Position numbers and translations under genes: made by a program. Shown here piece after piece: positions 1-8,357 of a stretch of DNA of 64,000 bases. The notes below the pieces were generated by a model. It was not told the DNA's origin. It saw only the letters and a program-made list of their open reading frames with translations, and did no database searches. The DNA is from Pseudomonas sp. UBA6562 (lineage in GTDB: Bacteria > Pseudomonadota > Gammaproteobacteria > Pseudomonadales > Pseudomonadaceae), in assembly GCF_002434265.1 (NCBI RefSeq), contig NZ_DJJS01000008.1, positions 355,667 to 419,666 on the forward strand, given 5' to 3'. The stretch's first letter is position 1; each line of letters begins with the position of its first letter.

Positions 1-1006
1 GACCAACGGCGAATACCTCAAGGACGAGCAAGGCGGCATCCTCGTGCCGCGCCTGGACGGCGCCCGCCTCAAGCGCTTCGTCAACGCCACCGGCGGGCGC
101 TATCGCCATGCACGGGTGGACGATCTCGACCTGCGCGGCCTGGGGCTGTTCGACGCCCCGCGCGACCTGCGCAGCGACGGCCAGACCGTGCAGCTCGACA
201 GCTGGTTCGACCAGGGCTATTGGCTACTGCTGCCCTTGCTGTTGCTGGCCGCCTGCGCCGGCCGCCGCGGCTGGTTGTTCTGCCTGCCGTTGCTGCTGGC
301 ACTGCCGCAACCGAGCCAGGCCTTCGAGCTGCGCGACCTGTGGCTGCGCCCCGACCAACAAGGTATGCGTCTGCTGGAACGCCAGCAACCGGCGCAAGCG
401 GCGCAGCGCTTCGACGATGCGCAATGGCGCGGCATGGCGCTGTACCAGGTCGGCGATTTCGCCGGCGCCGCCCAAGCCTTCGCCGAAAGCGACAGCGCCC
501 AGGCCCATTACAACCGCGGCAACGCCCTGGCCCGCAGTGGCGAGCTGGAGGCGGCGCTGGATGCGTACGACCAAGCCCTTGACCGGCAGAGCGACCTGCA
601 ACCGGCCTTGGCCAACCAGGCGCTGGTCCAGCAGCTGCTCGATCAGCGCAGCGCCAGCGCCCAGGCGCAACCCAACGCCGGCGCCGACGCCCAAGGCATG
701 CCCGGTAGCGACAGCGACAGCAGCTCAGCCGGCACCCCACTGCCCGACAATCCTGGCGACGAACCACGCGCTGGCCAAGCCCAGGAAGGCGAAGCCAACC
801 CTTCCGGCCAAGCCTCCGGCAGTGAGGCCAGCGGGCAGGACGACGACAGCGTCAGCGCCCCCGCCCGCCCCGCCGCCGGCAGCCTCGATGCCGAGCAGCG
901 CCAGGCTCTGGAGCAGTGGCTGCGCGAAATTCCCGACAACCCCGCGCAGTTGCTACGGCGCAAATTCTGGTATGAACAGCAATTGCATCAGGAAAAGTCT
1001 CCATGA
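1..1006 (+). CDS. VWA/TPR protein of the bat operon (5' partial)
   Basis: The reading frame is already open at base 2, so the start lies outside the window. The visible part begins with the tail of a von Willebrand A-like domain, followed by two hydrophobic stretches (WLLLPLLLLAACAG and WLFCLPLLLALPQ) that would span the inner membrane. A TPR unit follows (AHYNRGNALARSGELEAAL). The C-terminus is low-complexity and rich in Ser, Gly, Asp and Ala. This BatB/BatC-like architecture belongs to MoxR-AAA/VWA operons, which are thought to act in envelope or metal-dependent protein maturation. Its TGA overlaps the next ATG (ATGA), so the two are probably translationally coupled. Family assignment is good; the precise role is not established. 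Confidence 0.85.
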   Translation, partial: TNGEYLKDEQGGILVPRLDGARLKRFVNATGGRYRHARVDDLDLRGLGLFDAPRDLRSDGQTVQLDSWFDQGYWLLLPLLLLAACAGRRGWLFCLPLLLALPQPSQAFELRDLWLRPDQQGMRLLERQQPAQAAQRFDDAQWRGMALYQVGDFAGAAQAFAESDSAQAHYNRGNALARSGELEAALDAYDQALDRQSDLQPALANQALVQQLLDQRSASAQAQPNAGADAQGMPGSDSDSSSAGTPLPDNPGDEPRAGQAQEGEANPSGQASGSEASGQDDDSVSAPARPAAGSLDAEQRQALEQWLREIPDNPAQLLRRKFWYEQQLHQEKSP

Positions 1007-2625
1007 GTCGCTTTGGCGCCTTCGTACTGAGCCTGCTCTGGGCGCTGCTGGCCCAGGCCGAGCCGACCCTGCAAGCCAGCGTCGACCGCACCCGCGTGCA
1101 GGCCGGTGAAACACTCGAACTGATCCTCGAGAGCCAGGACGTCACCCAGTTCGGCAAACCCGACCTGTCGAGCCTGGAGGCCGATTTCGAGGTGCGCGGC
1201 ACGCGCCAGCTCAACAGCCTGCACACCCTCGACGGCGAGACCCGCGCCAGCACCCGCTGGATCGTCTCGCTGCTGCCACGGCGCAGCGGCACCTTGACGA
1301 TCCCGGCCCTGCAACTGGGTCAGTCGCACAGCCAGCCCATCGAGCTACAGGTCATGCAGGCCGACGCCTCGCGCCCCGGCACCGCCGCGCAGGTGTTCGT
1401 CGAAACCAGCCTGGATGCGTCCGAGGTGTACGTGCAGGCGCAGGCGGTGTTGACGGTGCGCATCTACCACTCGGTGGCGCTGTACGACGACAGCAGCTTG
1501 AGCCCGGTGCAAGGCGAAGGTCTCAAGGTCGAGACCCTGGGCGAATCGCGCACGTATGAAAAAGACATCGAAGGCGTGCGCCACGGCGTGATCGAAACCC
1601 GTTACGTGCTCTACCCGCAACAAAGCGGCACGTTGCAGGTAGCGGGCCTGACCTTCACCGCCACGGCCGCCGCCGACGGCGGCAATGGCGCGGGAAGCGG
1701 TGGCGGGCGGCAAGTGCAGGTCACCTCCAACGCCTTGACCTTGACGGCCAAGGCCATTCCCGCCAGCTACCCGAAAAACCTACCCTGGCTGCCCGCGCGC
1801 AGTCTGAGCCTGGAAGAAGGCTGGAGTCCGGACCCGACGCAGCAACCCACCCGCATCGGCGACTCGCTGACGCGCAGCATCACCCTGCGCGCCCAGGGCC
1901 TCTCCAGCACGCAACTGCCGCCCCTGCCGGCCACCGAGCTGGACGGCCTGCGCCGCTACCCCGACCAAGCACTGCTGCGCAACGACACCGACGAGCGCGG
2001 CATGGTCGGCAACCGCGAAGAGCGCGAAGCCCTGGTGCCGGTGCACAGCGGCCTGCTCATGCTGCCCAGCGTGGAGGTGACGTGGTGGAACACCCGCGAG
2101 GACCACCTGGAGCACAGCAGTCTGCCGGCACGCAGCGTGCTGGTGCAGGACAACCCGGCGCTGTCCGGCGAAACCCAGGGCGGCGATCCGCATGCCGGCA
2201 TCGGCCTGCTCTGGCCCTGGCAACTGGCGACCGCACTCCTGGCAGCCACCAGCGCGCTCGGGCTCACCCTCTGGTGGCGCGCCCGCTCGCGGCCGGCGGT
2301 ATTGCGCGTGACGCCCAGCGGGCCCAGCCCACGCACGCTGCTGGACGACCTCAAGCGCGCCTGCCAGGCCAACGACCCGCACGCCACGCGGCAGGCCCTC
2401 GATGCCTGGGCGCGGCAGCAACCGGAGACGCTGGCGGAAATGGCGGCGCGCTTCGTGCCGCTGTCCGAGGCGTTGGATGGGTTGAACGGGGCGCTGTACA
2501 GCGAAAGCGGGCGGTATTGGCAAGGTGGCGACTTGTGGCGGGCGATCGGTGACATTCCGCAGGGTGAGGCCATCGCAGCGCCGAACGCCGACGCCAGTGG
2601 ATTACCGCCGTTGTATCCCAAGTGA
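1003..2625 (+). CDS. batD: BatD family protein
   Basis: The 540-residue protein starts with a signal peptide (MSRFGAFVLSLLWALLAQAE). A long periplasmic part built of beta-sandwich segments follows, and a single membrane anchor sits near residue 405 (WQLATALLAATSALGLTLWW) ahead of a short cytoplasmic tail. This matches BatD, the membrane-anchored partner of Bat VWA proteins, historically linked to oxygen tolerance in Bacteroides. The start overlaps the stop of the VWA/TPR gene by four bases. A GC-rich hairpin directly after the stop closes the operon. Its molecular function is unknown in most species. Confidence 0.88.
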   Translation: MSRFGAFVLSLLWALLAQAEPTLQASVDRTRVQAGETLELILESQDVTQFGKPDLSSLEADFEVRGTRQLNSLHTLDGETRASTRWIVSLLPRRSGTLTIPALQLGQSHSQPIELQVMQADASRPGTAAQVFVETSLDASEVYVQAQAVLTVRIYHSVALYDDSSLSPVQGEGLKVETLGESRTYEKDIEGVRHGVIETRYVLYPQQSGTLQVAGLTFTATAAADGGNGAGSGGGRQVQVTSNALTLTAKAIPASYPKNLPWLPARSLSLEEGWSPDPTQQPTRIGDSLTRSITLRAQGLSSTQLPPLPATELDGLRRYPDQALLRNDTDERGMVGNREEREALVPVHSGLLMLPSVEVTWWNTREDHLEHSSLPARSVLVQDNPALSGETQGGDPHAGIGLLWPWQLATALLAATSALGLTLWWRARSRPAVLRVTPSGPSPRTLLDDLKRACQANDPHATRQALDAWARQQPETLAEMAARFVPLSEALDGLNGALYSESGRYWQGGDLWRAIGDIPQGEAIAAPNADASGLPPLYPK

Positions 2626-2650
2626 ACGGGCCCGACGGTGCCGGGCCCGT
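2626..2650 (+). terminator. Hairpin after batD
   Basis: ACGGGCCCG (2626-2634) is perfectly complementary to CGGGCCCGT (2642-2650), with a 7-base loop. It starts at the base after the batD stop and lies between convergent genes. There is no clear T-run, so a role as a bidirectional intrinsic terminator is inferred. Confidence 0.55.
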
Positions 2651-2656
2651 AACGCC

Positions 2657-5600
2657 TTAATTGTCGCCTTGCCAAGGATGCTCCATGAGCAGCCGCAGGG
2701 TCATCGCCAGCGTCAGCTGATGCTCCGCTGCACTGCGCTCATCGGTCAGGTTGCCGACCGCTTCGATGATCCGCTGCTCGCCCATACCTTCTTCGCCTTG
2801 CAAGAGCGCTTCGAGGCGTTCGTGGTAGGGCTGGTTCAACGCATCGTATTCGCCTGCGTAAGTGGTGCGCAGGAAGTCGGTCCAAAATGTGCGCTGCAAG
2901 AGCGAATCCGCGATCCGGGCATTGGTTTCGGCCAGCAGGATGCTGCGTGCGGCATTACGCAATTGCACATCGCCCACGTCGGAAAACAATCGGTGGTACA
3001 TATAACGCGACTGGGCCGGCAGCCCCAATGGACGGACCAGACCCGCCCGGTATGCCAGGTGTATCTCCACCTCGTCGATCAGGCCGTAGGGGTTGGTAGA
3101 CCTTAGATTCGCGATGTGCCCGGCTGCGATTCGATCCACTTCGTCCAGGCGATACAGTTCGCGCCCGATCCGCACCAGCGCCGGCGCCATCTGCTCAGGG
3201 GCCAACCCTGCGGTGCGTGTGGCGACCAAGGCGCGCACCTCGAACAGGCTGAGCAGCAGCAGCATCTGGTCGGCACAGGTCCGTGGCCCGGCCGCCTGCT
3301 GGAAGATCGCCTCGCGCACGTGCGTCTGCTCGACGCAGACTTCGATCAGCGTCCAGAGGCGTCTGCGCAAGTCGATGCCTTGGAAGTCATAGTCGTTCGA
3401 CCGGCCCAGGTCGTCGAAGAAACGCATCAGGTCGCCACTGCCCGGTTCCTGGGCCAGGGCGGTCCACCACTCGGAGCGCATGGCGCGCTCATCGGCACTG
3501 GAGTCGGCCAGCCAGCGCTCGAGCGACTCCTGTCCGCCCGGGCCGTGCCGACGTGTGGGCAACGCCGTTGCACCTGTCTCGCCCAAGGTACTGCGCAACT
3601 CGGTCTGGGTCGGCTCGGGCAAGGGGTTGTCATGCAGGCTCAAGCCAGCCAGGCGCCGCCGGGTCTGGGTCAGGGTCGGGCTCATGTCCTGGATGCGGTT
3701 GTCGCGCAGGTCGATGTCCTCGAGCGCAGGGTGCATGTAGGCCTCGACCGGTACTTCGCGCAACCCGGTGTCGCGCAGGTGCAGGCGCTGTAAGTCGAGT
3801 AGCCGACCCAGGGGTGGCAGTTGCCCGATCGGGTTGTGCGACAGGTCCAGCACGCGCAGCTTCGACAGGCTGGCAAGCCTGTCCAGGCCTGCGTCATCGA
3901 TCACGATCCGGTTGCGCGTCAGGCGCAGCTCGGTGAGCTGGGTCAGTGCCTGCAAGCCGTCGGGAACGCTGCTCAGCAGGTTGTCGCTCAAGTCCAAGGT
4001 GCGCACGTTTAAGAATCGCTCGAGAAACCCTTCGGTGATGTTCGAAAGGTGCGCGCGGCGCAGCACCAAGTGCGTCACGTGGTCGAAGGTCGCTCGCGCG
4101 GGCAGCGCCGGAAGGCTGTCGATCCGCTCGCTGTCGATGACCAAGCGGTATTCGCCGTCGGTATCGGGCCGCTTGCGCCGCCAAAACTGGCGTATGCGCC
4201 GGGCGATCAGGCGCCGACGCTCGGGCAGTGGCGCCACCGTGGCCTCGCGGCGCCAGGCTGCCAGGCTTTCGTCCAGATCGACCAGACACTGCTGCAACCC
4301 GTGCAGGTGGTCCCAGGGTCGCTCGCCCTGCAAGCGCACACGCTCCAGGTAGCCTTCGATCTCGATGTCGCTCAAGGTGGGGAAGATTTGTTGATACCCA
4401 TGCAGCATGGCCCGCCGCGAGCCTTCGGGACGGCCACTGAGCACATAGCCGAGGCGCCCGTCACCCAAGCGCATCAAGGCGCGCGGCATCTTGATCGGCG
4501 CCATGCCCAACAATCGGGCCGCCTGCGCGCGGTCTGCGAACGCTCGCTCGGCAAGGTCGTCGGCCAGGCCGGCCGGCGATGCCCACGCCTCGGCCATCGT
4601 CGCGCGCTGCTCGGTGTCCAGCACGTGCAACAGCGCCGCGAACAGATTGTCGCCCGCCGTGGCGCCAGGCAATGGATCGCCTGCGTTGTCGGTCGCCAGA
4701 TAGCCCTGTGGAGTGCCAAGCAGAAAGCGAGTCTCGTTCGGTTGCTCAGCGCCCACACTGGCCAGCACCTCGCCGCCGAGCTGGGTGTCGCGTATCTCCA
4801 CCCTGACGGTGGATTTCCAGGGGCAGGCGACGTGGAGCAAACCCAGCGCCAGGCGTTCGGTATCGCGGGTCACCGCGCTTGGCTGTTCGAAACCGGCGCA
4901 GGTACGGTCCAGGCGGGCGTCGCGCAAGCTCCAGCGGGCACGCTCAGCCAGTGCGAGCGGCACCTTCTGCTGTTCCAGCAACTGCGTGAGGTCGCTGTCG
5001 CCAGCGCCTGCGAGCAATTCCCGCCCTGCACGGGTGGTGAGCGCCGGAAAATCGCGGTGCAGAGGCTGCGCCGCGCGGCTTGGCACGCCCTGTGCCGCCT
5101 GCCATTGGGCTTCGAAGGCCGGCCCGCGCAGTCGGGGGAACGCTTCATGCAGCTCATAGCGGTGCAGCGCATCGCACAGCCGCGCAGGGGCAGGCGCGTT
5201 CTCCAAATGGAGGCGGCGCAAGGCAGCTTCGTCCATGCCTACGCTGCGCAGCACCGAGGCGGCCGTATCAGGCGTGACCGTGCCAAGGTTCGAACCCAGC
5301 CGTGCCATCAGCGTCTGAGCGCCGTGCCACTCCTGGGGGCGCTCCAAGGCATGGCGCACCCCGCCGGCTTCGTTGTCCTCCAACCTGATAGCCGGCGCTT
5401 GGCGGCGACGCGGGTGCTCGACGGTGGGCCGTTGCTCACTGCGACCGAGACGGTAGGTCTTGTGCGCGATGGACACGTGCGGGCGATCCTGCAGGAAGAT
5501 CCGCTGGCCCGACGCCAGGCCGGTGTCTGCTGCCGCGTAGCCTGGCAGGTCGACGTGGGCCAGGCGTTGCTCGCCGGTGGGCAGAAGTACAGGCGCCAAC

Positions 5601-6988
5601 CCATCGACCGCCGCCGCCCGCGCCAGCACCTCGCTAGTCGCGCCTGCGGCGGCGCCTATTCCGAGCATGGCCACGTTTTGCGCCACGGCCATCAGGTGGC
5701 CCAGGGCGGCCTCCCGATCGCCAAGCTCCCACTCGTGGTAACCATCGATCACTTCGTCGGTGATCTGCCGCGCCGTCAGCGCGAGCAAGGGCAACCCCAA
5801 CTCGGGCACGAAAAAGCTGACCAACCCCAGCAAGTCCACGCCTAGGTCCTGAAGAAACTTCGCACGTCGGTCGCGTGCCTGCGCGTCGACCACACCATTG
5901 GGCACGGCCAGGGTCTGAGCGTCTTCGAGTAAGGTGTCGACCTGCACCTGGCGCAAGTGCACCAGCAACGCACCCTCGATGGCCTGATGGCGACCGTCGA
6001 GCTGGATCGTATCGCCCGCTCCCCCGCTGCCGAGCAGATGCTGAAATCGTTGCGCGAAGTGCACGCGGTCGCGCGCCTTGACGAAGCGCTGGAAAAACTG
6101 CCGATAGACCGGATCGCGCAGGCGGACGCCCAAGGTGTCGAACAGGTGGGACCAGGATGGATGGGCGGCGATGGCGCCGTGCGGGTCGTCGGGTATCCAG
6201 ACAATCAAGGTCTGCGGCGCGCCAGAGGCTCGATCCGAGGGCGGCTCGAACACAGTGATGCCGGACACCAAGCGGCCCAGCAGGCGCACCTCGCTGAACT
6301 TGCCGAGAGCGGGCTCACCCATGCCCGCTACAGCGCTCGCCAGTCGATCAAGCGCCTGCGCGTTCACAGCGCCTTGCAGACGCGCCACCTCGGCAGCAGC
6401 GAGCATGCTCGTGCGCCACCCTTGCTCGAGCACCGCGTCGACATGGCGGCGACGGCTGTCGTCGGCGAACAGTACCTGCTTGAGGTGCTGCTGGTAGGAC
6501 GCGCCCAGATCCAGCGAGCGGCAGGCACCGGCAAAAGCGCGGGGACGCAAGGGAATCACGGTGCCGTCCGCCTCCACCAGGTTCGACTTGGGCAACCATG
6601 CCGCTTCGGCGGTTTCGCGAAGCTCGAAGTTGTGCAAGGCACAGGCCAGCAAGGATTGCTCCAGCGTGGCGGAAACCACGTGATCGGGAATCGTGCTCAG
6701 CCCCGAGGGGTAACGCACGTGCACCACGCGGCGCAGCTTGGCCGTGCGCACATCCACCGGGCTCGGTAATAGCCCTTGCAGCGCTGCGTCCAGCGAAGTG
6801 CTGGCGAATCTATCCAAGGGTTGTATTTCGGCGAACAGGGCCTGGACCTGCTCGCGCGCGCGCTGCTGGGCGGTCAGCGCCTGATGCAGGACGTCGAGCT
6901 GTTCGACGGTGGCCTTGCCCATCCAGGCAGGCAAGCGGTCGGCGACGAAAGCATCGACGGATGTATCGGAGAAGGGCGTGGTTTTCAT
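2657..6988 (-). CDS. Dermonecrotic-toxin-like LRR protein with C-terminal NEL E3 ubiquitin ligase domain
   Basis: The 1443-residue protein has three regions. Residues ~1-950 resemble the large alpha-helical N-terminal region (DUF6543, 'dermonecrotic toxin domain') of Pseudomonas LRR proteins and include a hydrophobic patch (LLGLVSFFVPELGLPLLALT). Residues ~975-1125 hold leucine-rich repeats of the type LRTLDLSDN..LSSVP. Residues ~1150-1443 match the NEL ligase domain of IpaH/SspH effectors, with the catalytic Cys-x-Asp in PRTCADQM (Cys ~1238, codon 3275-3277). NEL domains transfer ubiquitin to host proteins after secretion. No secretion apparatus is visible here. I chose the ATG at 6988 because it follows an AGGTG-like ribosome site; an in-frame ATG at 7033 would add 15 residues but has poor spacing. 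The neighbours look unrelated. Confidence 0.85.
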   Translation of the reverse strand: MKTTPFSDTSVDAFVADRLPAWMGKATVEQLDVLHQALTAQQRAREQVQALFAEIQPLDRFASTSLDAALQGLLPSPVDVRTAKLRRVVHVRYPSGLSTIPDHVVSATLEQSLLACALHNFELRETAEAAWLPKSNLVEADGTVIPLRPRAFAGACRSLDLGASYQQHLKQVLFADDSRRRHVDAVLEQGWRTSMLAAAEVARLQGAVNAQALDRLASAVAGMGEPALGKFSEVRLLGRLVSGITVFEPPSDRASGAPQTLIVWIPDDPHGAIAAHPSWSHLFDTLGVRLRDPVYRQFFQRFVKARDRVHFAQRFQHLLGSGGAGDTIQLDGRHQAIEGALLVHLRQVQVDTLLEDAQTLAVPNGVVDAQARDRRAKFLQDLGVDLLGLVSFFVPELGLPLLALTARQITDEVIDGYHEWELGDREAALGHLMAVAQNVAMLGIGAAAGATSEVLARAAAVDGLAPVLLPTGEQRLAHVDLPGYAAADTGLASGQRIFLQDRPHVSIAHKTYRLGRSEQRPTVEHPRRRQAPAIRLEDNEAGGVRHALERPQEWHGAQTLMARLGSNLGTVTPDTAASVLRSVGMDEAALRRLHLENAPAPARLCDALHRYELHEAFPRLRGPAFEAQWQAAQGVPSRAAQPLHRDFPALTTRAGRELLAGAGDSDLTQLLEQQKVPLALAERARWSLRDARLDRTCAGFEQPSAVTRDTERLALGLLHVACPWKSTVRVEIRDTQLGGEVLASVGAEQPNETRFLLGTPQGYLATDNAGDPLPGATAGDNLFAALLHVLDTEQRATMAEAWASPAGLADDLAERAFADRAQAARLLGMAPIKMPRALMRLGDGRLGYVLSGRPEGSRRAMLHGYQQIFPTLSDIEIEGYLERVRLQGERPWDHLHGLQQCLVDLDESLAAWRREATVAPLPERRRLIARRIRQFWRRKRPDTDGEYRLVIDSERIDSLPALPARATFDHVTHLVLRRAHLSNITEGFLERFLNVRTLDLSDNLLSSVPDGLQALTQLTELRLTRNRIVIDDAGLDRLASLSKLRVLDLSHNPIGQLPPLGRLLDLQRLHLRDTGLREVPVEAYMHPALEDIDLRDNRIQDMSPTLTQTRRRLAGLSLHDNPLPEPTQTELRSTLGETGATALPTRRHGPGGQESLERWLADSSADERAMRSEWWTALAQEPGSGDLMRFFDDLGRSNDYDFQGIDLRRRLWTLIEVCVEQTHVREAIFQQAAGPRTCADQMLLLLSLFEVRALVATRTAGLAPEQMAPALVRIGRELYRLDEVDRIAAGHIANLRSTNPYGLIDEVEIHLAYRAGLVRPLGLPAQSRYMYHRLFSDVGDVQLRNAARSILLAETNARIADSLLQRTFWTDFLRTTYAGEYDALNQPYHERLEALLQGEEGMGEQRIIEAVGNLTDERSAAEHQLTLAMTLRLLMEHPWQGDN

Positions 6989-6999
6989 GATGCACCTGT

Positions 7000-7018
7000 G
7001 AGTACGAAACGCGTACTC
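7000..7018. promoter_or_regulatory. Perfect 7-bp inverted repeat upstream of the NEL-protein start
   Basis: GAGTACG and CGTACTC are separated by five bases. The repeat lies 12 bases upstream of the preferred start at 6988, in the expected operator position, and inside the coding extension if the 7033 start is used. An operator or 5'-UTR hairpin is inferred. Confidence 0.4.
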
Positions 7019-7033
7019 AGCCAGCGTCGTCAT

Positions 7034-7356
7034 TGGCCTTGGCGGTATTTATTCAGAACCCTTGCCAGTGGGCTACCAGTCGTCATGGGGCGGACTTGGA
7101 AATGGTCGGGCGGCACTGGGGTCCGGTCGCGATGGAGTCGGTGGGCGATAGAGCCGATCCGATGCTGCAACCGCTTGTCGTCAGGGTCTGCGTGTGCATA
7201 AACCCCCTCGATCGACTGTGGCAAGGCTTCAAAAGTCGAAGGTTTTGTAAGACCTTTCCCAACCTCATAGCAAATATTTCAAGAACAACGTGCCGAAGAA
7301 CTATCCTACGCGCCGTGCTGAACTATCGCTGTTGTCGGGGAAATCCTTCAGGACTA
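7034..7356. other. Intergenic region between the NEL gene and the structured leader
   Basis: No gene is supported here. The DNA is less GC-rich around 7220-7330 than its surroundings. It must hold the promoter of the NEL gene (minus strand) and probably that of the small gene downstream (plus strand). I could not identify convincing -35/-10 pairs. Confidence 0.4.
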
Positions 7357-7388
7357 ACGTCCATCCCGTCGTTTTGACGACCGGACGT
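7357..7388 (+). ncRNA. Two-part hairpin upstream of the structured leader
   Basis: ACGTCC (7357-7362) pairs with GGACGT (7383-7388), and inside it CGTC (7367-7370) pairs with GACG (7376-7379) around a GTTTT loop. The same GTTTT loop caps the hairpin at 7533-7547. No T-run follows, so it is not an obvious terminator. It may be part of the same transcript leader. Confidence 0.4.
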
Positions 7389-7425
7389 GAGAACCCGAGA
7401 ATCAGCTAATGAGGTCGTCCTTTAT

Positions 7426-7547
7426 GGTGGCCATACGCGGGCAGACTTCGGTCGGGCCGAGTTTCCCTTTGCTGGCTCGGTTTCTCACCCCGCGTGTGGC
7501 TGCCACCCAGACCCGTGAGAAGGTCAGGTGGCGGTTCGTTTTGAACC
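7426..7547 (+). ncRNA. Multibranched structured leader RNA candidate
   Basis: The 5' arm 7426-7441 pairs with 7489-7507 over 16 bp: GGTGG/CCACC, then a 3-base bulge (7500-7502), CCAT/GTGG with one G-U, and ACGCGGG/CCCGCGT. Enclosed in it are a GAC-TTCG-GTC hairpin (7444-7453, a canonical cUUCGg tetraloop) and a CCGAG/CTCGG hairpin (7457-7461 with 7476-7480). A further hairpin, GGTTC-GTTTT-GAACC (7533-7547), ends four bases before the AAAGGA ribosome site of the next gene. This three-way-junction shape suggests a cis-regulatory RNA or a processed small RNA. The pairing is read directly from the sequence; function is inferred. Confidence 0.6.
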
Positions 7548-7563
7548 AGCAAAGGACCAACCA

Positions 7564-7821
7564 ATGAAAAAGCCCGTTCCCTACCCACCCAAAGCGCCCA
7601 GTTTCCAAACCTTCTGCTCGATAAACCTAGAGACCCCTTCGGTGGACGCCCTGACCCACACCCTCCAACTGATCGCCGGGATCGAAACCACCCTCGAAGA
7701 ATACATCTGCGCCAACGCCGGCGAGCCGGGCGTGCGCATGCTGGTCAACACCGTGCACCACTTGCAGATGATCCAGGCACTGACCGAAATGCTGCTGCAG
7801 CGCGCGGCGCGTACGCCCTGA
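7564..7821 (+). CDS. Small DUF3077/DUF6124-like protein
   Basis: The 85-residue protein begins MKKPVPYPPKAPSF. The ATG at 7564 is chosen because AAAGGA (7551-7556) lies at good spacing; an in-frame ATG at 7528 falls inside the leader structure. There is no signal peptide or membrane segment, and the second half is helical and leucine-rich. It resembles the short Pseudomonas-specific proteins (DUF3077/DUF6124 type) that often start with Lys-Pro-x-Pro-x-Pro-Pro, but the family call is tentative. Function unknown. The structured leader immediately upstream suggests post-transcriptional control. Confidence 0.6.
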   Translation: MKKPVPYPPKAPSFQTFCSINLETPSVDALTHTLQLIAGIETTLEEYICANAGEPGVRMLVNTVHHLQMIQALTEMLLQRAARTP

Positions 7822-8180
7822 CGACGAAGCCGTACCGAAGCAGCTACTATCTTTTACCTGGACCCCAGCCCTGGCCTTTGCCTTTGCTGTCGCTCTTGAA
7901 CTCAGCCAGCCAGGCAACACCAATCGCGACTTTAGCCGGCCGACGTGGAGGTGTTCGTAGGGGCGGGCGCGCAGCGCCCCTGAGGCGCAACCGAAGGCGC
8001 GAGATATAGGTTTGCGCAGCAAACCGTAGGCCGCGCAGCCCCGAAGAGCACCGGAACGCAGGGAACCTGTAGCGCAGCGAAGGGCCGGCTATCGGAGCCA
8101 GGGGGTTTTTGCTTACTTTTGCCCCCGTGCAAAAGTAAGTCGCCGTAAAGGCGAAAAGGTGACCATCCGCAGTCACCCTC
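7822..8180. repeat. Hairpin-rich intergenic repeat upstream of sbcD
   Basis: No convincing gene lies here. From about 7936 the DNA contains a string of perfect hairpins: GGGGCG/CGCCCC (7960-7965 with 7975-7980), GGTTTG/CAAACC (8009-8014 with 8020-8025), an 11-bp stem CTTACTTTTGC/GCAAAAGTAAG (8112-8122 with 8129-8139), CGCC/GGCG (8141-8144 with 8150-8153) and GGTGAC/GTCACC (8158-8163 with 8172-8177). Such composite elements look like the long interspersed repeats found between Pseudomonas genes. Copy number was not checked. The remaining ~180 bases before sbcD show nothing distinctive. Confidence 0.5.
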
Positions 8181-8357
8181 TCTACGGATACCTACAAAGA
8201 CCAGCGCGCGCGCCAAGCATCCCAACCGTCAAAACCGCCGTGTCCCGCCGTCACCCAGGTCGAGAACGGCTTCCCTATGAGTTAACATACCCCCATCAAG
8301 CCCCCCCCTTCTCCGCCGCGCCGCGCCCCCGGCCTGGCCTGACTCCACAGGTCCCCC

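Noticed and set aside
81..767. Long minus-strand open frame opposite the VWA/TPR gene
   Set aside because: It is Arg/Pro/Gly-rich with no domain, as expected for the antisense of GC-rich coding DNA.
7932..8225. Possible small genes on the minus strand in the region before sbcD
   Set aside because: They run through a string of perfect hairpins and have repeat-like composition with no ribosome site.
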